64,000 nt of DNA from positions 8,494,001 to 8,558,000 of the forward strand of contig OY744462.1 in NCBI GenBank assembly GCA_963556145.1, read 5' to 3'. The DNA comes from Hygrocybe punicea. Lineage: Eukaryota; Basidiomycota; Agaricomycetes; Agaricales; Hygrophoraceae. Every line of letters begins with the position of its first letter. Position 1 is the stretch's first letter. A program made the translations under genes and the position numbers. Below, one piece after another: positions 34,101 to 43,792 of this stretch. A model generated the notes under the pieces. The model made no database searches, had not been told where the DNA came from, and saw only the letters and a list, made by a program, of their open reading frames with translations.

Positions 34101-35043
34101 AATCTATATTTATATTTAGTTAGATACTTCACATTGATCTTCTCTGTTAACCACCATGTAATGGAACAACTTTTGATGGAGTCCAACACTCTAATCAAGC
34201 CCGTGTGCATTGGGTTTCCGGGGGGGTCACTCGTCGGAATTGCACTTGCTAGTCGGAGACGCAGAAAGGGAAGGTCCCTTATTTAGATAATTATTCCTAC
34301 TCGCCCACATGTAGGTCCTACATAGGTTCCGCCCCAATGGACATAGAATCGGAAAAAAAAAAAAACAAAAAAAAGCCCGTGTGCTTGAATGGAGCATCAG
34401 CACCCAAAGGAACTCGTTCCGATTAACACCAGTTCAGAGTTGACATCAACTGTCCAATTGTCTAAATTTCCTCACTGCTCAAACCAGATGATATTGCCAT
34501 ATATACAGGAACATTCAGTGCTATAGTATGCTTCTTCATATTGCATAGTACAATCAAAGGGGATGCAAGAAAAGGAATGAATCCGAAAGACCCCTTGTCA
34601 ATCGAGATCCAGAGTGGGTGATCAGCATATTGGTGATCTGATAATTGTCTGTTTTAAGTAGCAGCAGTAGATGGAATCCGATATCTGGGTAGTAATGAAG
34701 TGATTTAAAACTATCCACGTTGGTGTCATTGAAGATCTCTTGATGTTCTTTTTAGAGGCCCATAGCCTTGTCTACATCAGGGGTATCCTTCCCATGCATG
34801 AGCAACAGAACGCCTTGAAACATATTGAAGTCAGTCAAGAAGAACATTGAGTGGACCCTCAAAGTTGAGGACATCTGTGACTCACCAATAGTGATCATGA
34901 CCGGATCTGGATCCGATTCCGATGTGTTACCGAAGTAATCGGAACCCAAGTTGCCGTTCTGGTTCCGGTTACTTGTTAATATATAATCCTCTACTTGTTG
35001 CTACTCATGTCAAAATTATATGGGACCTCAATGCTTTATGGTC
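31196..35043. other. Degenerate repeat-rich spacer with no intact gene
   Basis: A poly-T tract lies at 31694-31722. Short ggttccggt/ccgattcc motifs recur at about 31640, 33215, 33635, 34045, 34415, 34910 and 34955, as in worn transposon ends. A plus-strand frame at 32307-32826 (MHLQSGIEHGVTLG, then HADYMYLAKYGIKAS) may be a gene fragment, but matches no family I know. At 33148-33178 gtggttagggcac followed by ggttcaaacct resembles tRNA A and B boxes spaced too closely for a tRNA. Nothing here can be called a gene with confidence. Confidence 0.45.
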
Positions 35044-35070
35044 ATTATACCGGTCTTCTATGTATATATA
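35044..35070 (+). repeat. Left remnant of the second 325-bp repeat copy (Helitron target)
   Basis: These 27 bp equal 30871-30897 and stop exactly where the Helitron 3' terminus (CTAG on the minus strand) begins. Confidence 0.85.
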
Positions 35071-35084
35071 CTAGTGGGGTGTGG

Positions 35085-35102
35085 GCCATTGCTTTGCATG
35101 GC
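35085..35102 (-). terminator. Helitron 3' terminal hairpin
   Basis: GCCATGCAAAGCAATGGC on the minus strand folds into a 7-bp stem with one bulged A and an AAA loop. It lies 10 nt before the terminal CTAG (35071-35074). It marks termination of rolling-circle transposition, not of transcription. Confidence 0.8.
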
Positions 35103-35139
35103 ATGTTACTCGTCCCTTCTTTTAGCAAGAGAACACATA

Positions 35140-38100
35140 TTAAGATTGAGCATATATAAACAGTACAGCATTATTACCATTACATGACAATAAATTAATA
35201 TTTGAAAAGTTATCTATATCACCTTCATTAATGCAAATTGATCTGGTTGATATACCATCATGAAACCATACCATACTGTTGATGAATATGCGGGCAGTAA
35301 AATGTGCATCACCAAAGTACACAATTCCTCTCAATGTGTAAGCAGTGGATATGTCATCAATTGACAAGTTTATAACTTGACTAATTATTAAATTCTCAAT
35401 AGAGTCAACTGTAAACATGATTAGAGGTGGAATTTTGTTAAATGCAATAAATTTAGTAATCTCTCCCCAACACAATTGACATTTGTGCCGTTGTCTATTA
35501 ACTATGATTTGAGCAAGACATGTTGAGATTGTTCCAGAAAATGAATATGAACAATGAAAGATGGCGTCACATCTATCATTTTCCAGAATGGTTATGTTTT
35601 CACAATTGATACATTTAAGACAAGTTGAAGTCATTGGTTCATTTGCTTTCATTATATAATGGGCCAAATCACTTATGGCAATGCCAACTTGACCATAAGG
35701 AAATATTTCGGGTTTATCTTGATGCAATAAATGTCTGATTGTATTTCTAACTGTTTCTAAATCTGTTGTGTGATTCTTGGATCGTTTGAATCCTAAGCTC
35801 AAAATCTTTAATATTTCATTGATGCTATTGAATCTTTTTTTCCAACTTGATGGATCTTCATTCCATATTGCTAGTAATATTGTAAAGAGTGAATCATAAG
35901 CACAGCTCCAATCTTCCGCATCCCATATAAACCCTTTTGGTTCATTTAATTCAATAGTACTTGTTTTTCGTCTTTTTTTCACTATGGAAGATGAACTTAC
36001 AACTTGTTGTAATTTTCGTTTTTTATTTTGCAATACATTGGCCATCGAATTTTTATGAGTGACAGTGATTGGAACAGTTCCTTTTGCAGGAACAAAGTTG
36101 AGGTTTCTGAAATCTGCCTTTTGATTTTTGTTCATATGTTTAATTAATTGCCATGGAGAGGGCTGTGTTGTGTATTGATTTAGTTGTTCCGTGGCTTTCC
36201 ATGCGATAGCATGATGAATGTTTTTTGGAATATATGACTTTCCTTTCCATTTTCTAAATTGATCAATGATAGAATTTCGCTGATCTCCCTTGACATGGTC
36301 TGGTAAGAGTCCTTGATATTTCAGTTTGGTAATCTCATCAAGCAGTTCTAATTCTCTGAATTCCTGCCTGAGATATCCAGAAGCACCCCCAGTAATTACT
36401 TTAGGATCAAAGCCTTGCATGATGATAGTTCCTGCTGCAGAAGCACTTCTTGATAAGCAAGTATAATAGGATTGGTGGTTTCTACAACTACTGAGGTCAA
36501 CTACATTGTTAGGACGAGTACGTCCTTGACATGCATAATCAGTCATTGCAAAATTAGGTAGTACCAACACTTGTTCTCTTGACAAAGATATCACATCATC
36601 ATTGGGTAATGAGCACATGGTGGAAGTGACATGTTTTGTAATCGGCACAACATTTTCAGGAAGTCCTTCTATGTTAATTTTTTTTGGAGGATTCAATAAT
36701 CTGACAAATAAAGTGTCCAGTACAGTTTGTTGCTCAGGACCTATTGCACTCTGCCAACCCACAACTATGCCCTCTGCTCCTTTGGTAATGCAGCACTCTG
36801 TTGCATCATTGTTCCTCAGCATCACTGGCATGCCTACACATAAGTCCAATCTTCCTGGTATATGATCAGAGGATGATGCATGTGGTTGGCTCCAAAGTAG
36901 CTTTTGGAGTGAAGGTTCCAATATCTTTGTGTGTCGAATAGGATCCAAAATTGTTGACATGTGATGAGATTTTCTTTTGCTATTGGAACTAGTAGGATCA
37001 TTCCATCTGTCTATGGAATAGAATGATGTTAATGGTCTCCTATTTTCAGCAGCAAAACGTTGAATACCAAGTTCATTGATTTTGTCTTTTTGTGCATTCA
37101 ATGCAGTTATAACTGACACATTCCTGAATTTCTTTTGGGCTAATTTTGGATCATTTGGACCTTTTCCTGCAACACGAGTACGAAGAAATGCAATATCTTT
37201 GGGAGTACATGCTTTGTATCTCATGTTTTCCAAAGCAAGCCTCAGTTGGACATCTTCTTCTGACTGATTGGTTTGTCTCATATTTTCACGTAATATAACA
37301 ACTGTTGTTATTTGATGCCAAAGAGCTTTGCCTATAGCCGCTTCCTGATTTGCTATAGTTTGACTGGAATTGATTTGGACACCAACGGTTCCAGAGTATA
37401 AAGGAGCACCACTCATAGCTGGTGGAAGTTGGCCAAAATCTCCTGCAAATATCATATTAATGCCACCAAAGGGTTCATCATAAACACCACGTGCTTTTGC
37501 ACACTGAGCACTGATTTTATACATATCTCTGCAAGATAACATTGACACCTCATCAATGAAAATGTAATCCACACCATCAAGATTGGCACGTACTTGTGCA
37601 AGGGAACGAGATGATCCTCCCTGATTAATTCCAAGAATGGAGTGATATGTGGATCCATTTACAAGGGCAGCAGCACCACCGGTTGGTGCAAGAACCACAA
37701 ATCGATGATTTTCGTTGTGTTTACCAAAAAAACTAGTCAATGCTTTGATGACTTGTGATTTCCCTGTGCCTGCCATCCCACCAAGATACATGCGTAGCTT
37801 ATCAGAACCGTTAATCAAGGTAGAGTGATTCGCAATGATATGAAATGCTCTCTTTTGGTCAGTGTTCAACTTGTAATCATTGATAGTTACATCAATAAGA
37901 TGACGATCAGCTCTGTTTGCAGGAATAAACATATGGTTGATGTATGCTGCATCCACTATCTTGACATCATTATATTGAAAATTTCCCAATTTATTTATGG
38001 TTGCTGTGTTTGTTGGTAAATTTTTATTTCTGTCATTGATGATTTCCTTTTTCTTTGCAAGGACTGCAGTTCTCCACAATTTTGCTGATTGTACTACAGG

Positions 38101-38559
38101 TGGTTCTATAGGTATCAACGGTCCTATATCTGGGGTACCATCAATACAATCATCGAGCCACCCTGACCTTTTCAAAGTTCTTTCAGTTATCAGCATTTGA
38201 TCTTTCCTTTTTTGTCCTTTTTGACCAAGTTTCAGGAGTATTTCCGTGTCATTATTGTCTTCATCAATATTGTTGTTGAAGTCGTCGCCATTAAATGCAA
38301 ATTCAGCATTGTGCATGTCATCCAGTTCATCAAGACCGTTTGAGGTCGCCCATGAATACCTTATATTTGCAGTATTATTCTTCTGACGTTTAGCAGAGAA
38401 ATCATCTCTTGCATCCAAACATTCATACCGCAGACCAAAGTATTTCATGATCTCTAGTTCTTTTTTAGAAAACTCGTGGTCTATAAAAGCATTATCCCAT
38501 GTTTGTAATTTACTTTTGAGTTCTTTGCCACTTCTCCATGGCTTGAAAAACGTTAACAT
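35140..38559 (-). CDS. Helitron Pif1-type helicase with C-terminal ubiquitin-specific-protease-like domain
   Basis: The frame is 1,139 residues without introns. The helicase has GMAGTGKS (Walker A, about residue 260), IFIDEVSML (Walker B, about 333) and MIFAGDFGQLPP. The C-terminal TDYACQGRT and YTCLSRS motifs place it in the Pif1/RecD2 group used by Helitrons. After a linker, DWSCAYDSLFTILLAIW (about 880) resembles the Cys box of C19 peptidases. Two CxxC-type pairs (CLKCINC; CQLCWG) follow, then a His-box-like GDAHFTARIF and MVWFHDG (about 1085-1105). The frame starts at ATG 38559, but the homologous region should continue upstream into the Rep frame. Only one TGA (38578-38580) and six sense codons separate the two in the same frame. 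As it stands the helicase is cut off from Rep. Confidence 0.85.
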   Translation of the reverse strand: MLTFFKPWRSGKELKSKLQTWDNAFIDHEFSKKELEIMKYFGLRYECLDARDDFSAKRQKNNTANIRYSWATSNGLDELDDMHNAEFAFNGDDFNNNIDEDNNDTEILLKLGQKGQKRKDQMLITERTLKRSGWLDDCIDGTPDIGPLIPIEPPVVQSAKLWRTAVLAKKKEIINDRNKNLPTNTATINKLGNFQYNDVKIVDAAYINHMFIPANRADRHLIDVTINDYKLNTDQKRAFHIIANHSTLINGSDKLRMYLGGMAGTGKSQVIKALTSFFGKHNENHRFVVLAPTGGAAALVNGSTYHSILGINQGGSSRSLAQVRANLDGVDYIFIDEVSMLSCRDMYKISAQCAKARGVYDEPFGGINMIFAGDFGQLPPAMSGAPLYSGTVGVQINSSQTIANQEAAIGKALWHQITTVVILRENMRQTNQSEEDVQLRLALENMRYKACTPKDIAFLRTRVAGKGPNDPKLAQKKFRNVSVITALNAQKDKINELGIQRFAAENRRPLTSFYSIDRWNDPTSSNSKRKSHHMSTILDPIRHTKILEPSLQKLLWSQPHASSSDHIPGRLDLCVGMPVMLRNNDATECCITKGAEGIVVGWQSAIGPEQQTVLDTLFVRLLNPPKKINIEGLPENVVPITKHVTSTMCSLPNDDVISLSREQVLVLPNFAMTDYACQGRTRPNNVVDLSSCRNHQSYYTCLSRSASAAGTIIMQGFDPKVITGGASGYLRQEFRELELLDEITKLKYQGLLPDHVKGDQRNSIIDQFRKWKGKSYIPKNIHHAIAWKATEQLNQYTTQPSPWQLIKHMNKNQKADFRNLNFVPAKGTVPITVTHKNSMANVLQNKKRKLQQVVSSSSIVKKRRKTSTIELNEPKGFIWDAEDWSCAYDSLFTILLAIWNEDPSSWKKRFNSINEILKILSLGFKRSKNHTTDLETVRNTIRHLLHQDKPEIFPYGQVGIAISDLAHYIMKANEPMTSTCLKCINCENITILENDRCDAIFHCSYSFSGTISTCLAQIIVNRQRHKCQLCWGEITKFIAFNKIPPLIMFTVDSIENLIISQVINLSIDDISTAYTLRGIVYFGDAHFTARIFINSMVWFHDGISTRSICINEGDIDNFSNINLLSCNGNNAVLFIYAQS

Positions 38560-38577
38560 TGTACAACAATAATATTC

Positions 38578-41500
38578 TCAATCACCACGGTCAGCCCTTG
38601 GCAAAGTGTTCGGAATAAAATTAGGAACTATGAAAGGATCATTCCCTTTCATTTTGGCATGGTGGGTAAGATATTGTGGATGATTGGAATGTAAAGTATA
38701 ATCATTTTCAAATTTTGTCAATTTATTAAGATCAACTTCATTTGTTTTATCAGCTATTTCTGTGCCTGCATGTCTACTCAAACTATCAGGTTTTGGAATT
38801 TCATCTATCTCCATGAGTATATCATTATCAACGACATCAGACAAGTTGTCATCACTGGAATAGTCAACATTAGTAGGTTCAGTGCAAGAGTCAGACAAAT
38901 CATCACAGCCTAGATTGTCAAAAATTTGGTTTTGCACTGGTTCTTTTCTGGCCCTTTTGGTCTTTGTTTTGGTGCGTCTTTTCTTTGGTTCCATAGTGGC
39001 AAGACGTATCCAGTCATACAGTGATACATTATCATACAAGGCGGGTCTGAACATATAATTATTTACTTTGGAAAGTCCAATGTATGCGCCATTATTCTTA
39101 CCAATAACAACCTTTTGTGCATTATTTTGGTCTTCACATATATTAGGAATTTCTTCATCAGACCATGCACTGATAACCTCTTTAACATAAGATCTCCAAA
39201 AGAATGGCACGAATTTATGACTGGTGTAGTGATCAGGATTTCCAAGGACATATAATGAAGCCATTGGAGCACCAATTTCCATTTTGGAGGTGAGTGAATT
39301 GACTATTTGTGTAAACAGCTTTCTGACTTTGTCTTTTCTTTTTAGGTCGCCACCAATCATTTCGGAATTCTTATCAAAAATACTTTTTATCACTTCAAAA
39401 ATGCTATAGGTCTTCAAGGAGAATTTTGTAATATAATCTGTTATGTATGCAACTATGGCCTTTATAGCAGTACCTGATAATAAGCTGGTCACATCAGAAT
39501 TGCATCGTAGCATATATGTAACTTCAGGTGTCACCGTGTTCATCCAAGGTTCACCATGCTTGAGGTTGAGAGCACCAGTGTTAGGTTCTACAAAAGTTTG
39601 TTGAAAGATATCACGGGGAAATCGTCGTTTACATTCACCTTTCGAATTAAGACAGTATGGCTTTTTTTTGCCATCATGCCTGTTATGTACATTTAATCGC
39701 AATAAAAGATCATCTACAACATCTTGAAACCTTTGCCACCATGTTGATCTTTTGTTGTGATATTGACAATTCATGGAACAATTATATGATGGTGGATCTG
39801 GCATGACACATGTTGGTGGTTGATATTCAGGTTTCGACATTGTCTGTTCCATTTTCTGTGATACCTCATCTTTAGAACCTGTCATGAATTGTCCTACACA
39901 CAAACTTTCCAAATATTCCACTAATCTTTTCTGAAAGTCAGAATTTTCACCCATAATTTTGTCACGTATTTCCTGAGGTGTAAGGCATCCCTTTATCCAC
40001 AACAGCATATGAAGATGCAAGGTAAGACGTCCTTGTTCCTCTACCGTTGCATAATAACCTGATGTGTTTCCATACAGGCCAGGATGAGATTCATTTATTC
40101 CTAATATATGTTTGATGAACATTTCAGTAGTAAAGTGAAAAAAGCGGGCTCCAGCAACTGGATTGTTTGCAATTAGTTTGTAACAATCCTGGGGTAGACG
40201 TAGTTTAGGATAAAACTTTTCTTTGTTGTCAGCATAATATAAGCATAGTGGGTGATTGATGTCTGCAGGTGCAAAAGTGATAAACCAAGTCGGAGCACCA
40301 ATATAGGATATCAGAGACCAAATCTCATTTCGCATGTATTTCTTGTTAGTAATTGAACCTTTGACCTGACCAGCTACGTGATCCAGATCAGAAATGAGTT
40401 TATAGCATGCTTTCTCTTCTGATGTATCCGGTTTGACTCTATCACCTCTAGATAATCTTTTAGAGAGGTCATCCAAAACAGCTGTATTGATATTCATCAG
40501 GCGATTTGCAATATCGTTGAAATTATGTTTATTAGTCAACAAATATCCTCCGGTTGTACTGTCTTTGATTTGTTCTTGATTGAATGCAATCAATGGAAAA
40601 TAGGGATCGGTTTGAAATCTTTTGTCATGGTACATCAGGAGATGTCTTTTGTGCATCATATCACTGATGCTTAAAACATCATTGTCTATGCTGCTAATAC
40701 CACCCAAGCCATATGGAAATAGGCAGGGAAACATCATAGGATATAACTGAGGATTATTAAAGAACAATTCTGGATTTCTAGCATGGCTTATGGCAAGAAC
40801 ACCACCATGGTCATCTATCAAGTGCTTGGTCGCTCTAGCTATTAATGCCTTTGGACTTGTAATATCTAGATTTTCGCCAGTTATTCCACTAACAACAAAG
40901 GGACAAGGCCCATCTTCCACACCATCTTCCACTTCATTGTCAAATGCACTAGTGGCTTCTGGTTCCTTATTTGTGTCTGCTGGTCGATATGCAACCACAA
41001 CAGGAATTCCATGATCTGGATATTGTGCTAGATTTTCATAGGAGATATCTAAATCATAGTAATCCATGTGATTCAATTTCAGCCATTCTAAAGCTGCAGA
41101 AACTCGCCTTCGGCGAACCAATAAAGGCGTTCGCTCCATGTCTTCTGGAGTTGGTCTGGCAGGACCAGTGAAAATAAACGCTAGCACTTCATCAAGTTCT
41201 TTAATTGTTGGAGGCAACCGTTGATATATCTTTGGTGTTGGGTTTTGAAACATGATGGCATTTGCTTTCATTTTATGCATCCCAGAGGAGACACGAACAA
41301 TACATTTGTTGTGACGAACACGGGCAATCAAAAGTTGTTCAGCAAATGTTAGATTTTGAAGTTGTGCAGGAATTCTTCCCATCCAAAGTCCATTCGCCAA
41401 AGCATATTTGGGAGTTTGGCCTTTATTCAGACTGAGCACACATGGTTTGCATATCCATTTACATGTGTCATCTAGCACTGGACCTTTGATATCCTCTATT

Positions 41501-42885
41501 GGATCAGAACAATGATATCGTTCACATCTTGTGATTCCCATATTGTCTCTAGTTAATATTTTCAGATTAACCTTCGTCTTTGACAATAAAGACATGTTTT
41601 TCAATGCAACCAATTGACCACATACAGCACACCCACTTTCTTGGAAACATTCAGGTGATGTATCTCTGCACCAGTTGCTGATTATGGTTTCCTTCAATTC
41701 AATAGATGGAGGAGGAGGAGGAAATAATTGCTCATCTGACTTGTCCAATTCTTCTTTCATTTGAGCCTGAGTTTCTTCTTTGCCGCACTCATTTGTTTCT
41801 GTCATTTTTTGTCTTCTGTACCACTGTTTACACAGGTCTTTATGTGATTTAATATCATGCACATGAAAAATAGAAACATGAGTATCACAAGCTGAACAAT
41901 TATGCCTCATTAATGCCACAGATAGATCTTGTCCATGTAATCTTCGTAATGTCTTTGACAAATATATACCATGTATTGTTGTTATTTCACCAATATCCTT
42001 CACTGTCAAATTTGGCAGAAGTTCATGTAAAGGCATTTTAACACATGCATATGTTTTTCTATCTTCATATAAAGTGTTGGCTGTTTGTTCATCAATATGC
42101 CCCACATATTCGAATAATATGTCAGAATCATGGTTGATATTATTAGACGGTAGCATAAAAGATTGAAGAAAGCTAAACTTGAATGTTGGTATTCGTTTAC
42201 CACCACCAATGTAGTCATATCTATGAACGAAATTTATATATAAAGATTTAAACAAGTGTCCGAATAAATTCAAATTGAACACAATTATGTTTGAACGGCT
42301 ATGCCGTATTATGAAACATAGTGTGGTCCACAGCAACGTTGCATGTGATAGAGAACTAGTAATACAATGAAATAAATATGTTTTGAAATCATGTCGTCTC
42401 AATAGCGATCGCATGAGCAATGCTTTGATCATTTTACAACGACATTGGACAGTGATAGGTTTGAGAAGACAATACAAAGCAAAGAGATATTTAGGAGGTA
42501 AGAAATATCTTCTGGCATATTGAATAGAACGTATTCGCATTTTGAAGGCGCTATTTTTAAATGTAGTCCAAACGAATAATGGATCGACTGTCAAGTTATC
42601 TTTTGTTTCTTTTGTTATTCCAATGATCTTTACATATAGTGTTGCATTTATTTGCATCAATATTGTTGCATCGCCCTGATCTGGGGCCAACTCATGTTCT
42701 ATGAGTTTTCTTTGAAAAACACCCAATTCTTGGGTCAAGGTCGATATCACAGGACATGAAATTGGTTCAGGAGAGATATACATAAGTTTGTCTTGGCATA
42801 GTTGTGGAAACAATGTTGCATTTGCAAGGAAATATAGATAAGTCAAACATGCAATGCAGACACGGATGATGTTGTGGGGATTCAT
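38578..42885 (-). CDS. Helitron Rep (HUH endonuclease) part of RepHel, ended by a TGA
   Basis: The frame is 1,435 residues from ATG 42885 without introns. The N-terminal third is odd and partly hydrophobic, then Cys/His clusters appear (CSACDTHVSIFHVHDIKSH; CAVCGQL). LANGLWMGRIP fits the DUF6570 region (about residue 500). Helitron-like N-terminal domain follows, with YPMMFPCLFPYGLGG. The HUH motif is LTLHLHMLLW (about 955), and the paired tyrosines of the nicking site are in AYITDYITKF (about 1148). These carry out strand nicking and transfer. The end runs into TLPRADRGD and stops at TGA, where Helitron proteins normally read on through a conserved Arg into EYYC and the helicase. All catalytic residues are present, so the damage is confined to this one codon. 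Confidence 0.85.
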   Translation of the reverse strand: MNPHNIIRVCIACLTYLYFLANATLFPQLCQDKLMYISPEPISCPVISTLTQELGVFQRKLIEHELAPDQGDATILMQINATLYVKIIGITKETKDNLTVDPLFVWTTFKNSAFKMRIRSIQYARRYFLPPKYLFALYCLLKPITVQCRCKMIKALLMRSLLRRHDFKTYLFHCITSSLSHATLLWTTLCFIIRHSRSNIIVFNLNLFGHLFKSLYINFVHRYDYIGGGKRIPTFKFSFLQSFMLPSNNINHDSDILFEYVGHIDEQTANTLYEDRKTYACVKMPLHELLPNLTVKDIGEITTIHGIYLSKTLRRLHGQDLSVALMRHNCSACDTHVSIFHVHDIKSHKDLCKQWYRRQKMTETNECGKEETQAQMKEELDKSDEQLFPPPPPSIELKETIISNWCRDTSPECFQESGCAVCGQLVALKNMSLLSKTKVNLKILTRDNMGITRCERYHCSDPIEDIKGPVLDDTCKWICKPCVLSLNKGQTPKYALANGLWMGRIPAQLQNLTFAEQLLIARVRHNKCIVRVSSGMHKMKANAIMFQNPTPKIYQRLPPTIKELDEVLAFIFTGPARPTPEDMERTPLLVRRRRVSAALEWLKLNHMDYYDLDISYENLAQYPDHGIPVVVAYRPADTNKEPEATSAFDNEVEDGVEDGPCPFVVSGITGENLDITSPKALIARATKHLIDDHGGVLAISHARNPELFFNNPQLYPMMFPCLFPYGLGGISSIDNDVLSISDMMHKRHLLMYHDKRFQTDPYFPLIAFNQEQIKDSTTGGYLLTNKHNFNDIANRLMNINTAVLDDLSKRLSRGDRVKPDTSEEKACYKLISDLDHVAGQVKGSITNKKYMRNEIWSLISYIGAPTWFITFAPADINHPLCLYYADNKEKFYPKLRLPQDCYKLIANNPVAGARFFHFTTEMFIKHILGINESHPGLYGNTSGYYATVEEQGRLTLHLHMLLWIKGCLTPQEIRDKIMGENSDFQKRLVEYLESLCVGQFMTGSKDEVSQKMEQTMSKPEYQPPTCVMPDPPSYNCSMNCQYHNKRSTWWQRFQDVVDDLLLRLNVHNRHDGKKKPYCLNSKGECKRRFPRDIFQQTFVEPNTGALNLKHGEPWMNTVTPEVTYMLRCNSDVTSLLSGTAIKAIVAYITDYITKFSLKTYSIFEVIKSIFDKNSEMIGGDLKRKDKVRKLFTQIVNSLTSKMEIGAPMASLYVLGNPDHYTSHKFVPFFWRSYVKEVISAWSDEEIPNICEDQNNAQKVVIGKNNGAYIGLSKVNNYMFRPALYDNVSLYDWIRLATMEPKKRRTKTKTKRARKEPVQNQIFDNLGCDDLSDSCTEPTNVDYSSDDNLSDVVDNDILMEIDEIPKPDSLSRHAGTEIADKTNEVDLNKLTKFENDYTLHSNHPQYLTHHAKMKGNDPFIVPNFIPNTLPRADRGD

Positions 42886-43792
42886 GAGGATTTGTGACAG
42901 TAAGAGGAAACACCGCCCATTTAACTAGTCAAGTGGTTCGGATCATGAATAACAATTAACACAATGGGATTGATCATATGACATTATATTATTTGTAAGC
43001 TTTTCCCAAAACACCATAAGGCGTGCCTGAATCTTTAGAAATCTGTGTTTACTTTTTTTATTCCATTCTATGTTCCTGTGACATGCCTTGATACAGGCCA
43101 AAAATGCATCTGTATCATGAATAGCTGCCTTACGATCTTATTAGGGGTCTGGCTGACAAGACATTGATCAAACCGACTGAGAAGAACAATGGTACCCCCT
43201 TTTAAGATATTTTGTGGATTTAATCTTCAGAGTCTCAGTGATATTTATTTCTGGCTTGCTCAACAGACAAAACAGGTATTGAAGTTGAACAACCAGGCTG
43301 TTTGACAACTGTGCATATTTGACAATTGCTTGGTAATTCATGGAAATTATCATTGTTCTTCATCCTTGTCAGAAATACATTGTCATTTTTATGGAGCTGT
43401 ACGTATCATTCCCACACAAGTATACTGTATTATTCTGGTACCAAAGAGTCATAGCTCCCCTTGGAGTGACAGTTATATCTTCCACTACAAGAGGGGGTTT
43501 TGTTACTCTTGTATCATTGTATCCTCATTTAATAGGTCCATAAAGTTCGTGATTCTGGTTTCTTACATATATTCAATTTGAATTTTCATTAGCCCGAATG
43601 AGAGTCATCTCAGGTTGTCCTTCTCAAGTTGAGTGTGTAGGTGGTTGTACAACTGAACTGAAAGTAATGCATTCACCAGGATATATTTTAGACAAACAGA
43701 TTTTCAGTCAACAAGATTGATGCCTTATGCTGTATCTATGCTCACTATCATGCTCAATTCTTATGGTCATAGGACAGTAACACAAACCATTT
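42886..43792. other. Helitron internal spacer, Rep promoter region
   Basis: No gene is supported. Small frames on both strands (43168-43581) overlap each other and show no motif. The region presumably holds the RepHel promoter. Confidence 0.5.

Noticed and set aside
43168..43581. Small frames upstream of the Helitron Rep gene
   Set aside because: They overlap on both strands, are short and show no motif.
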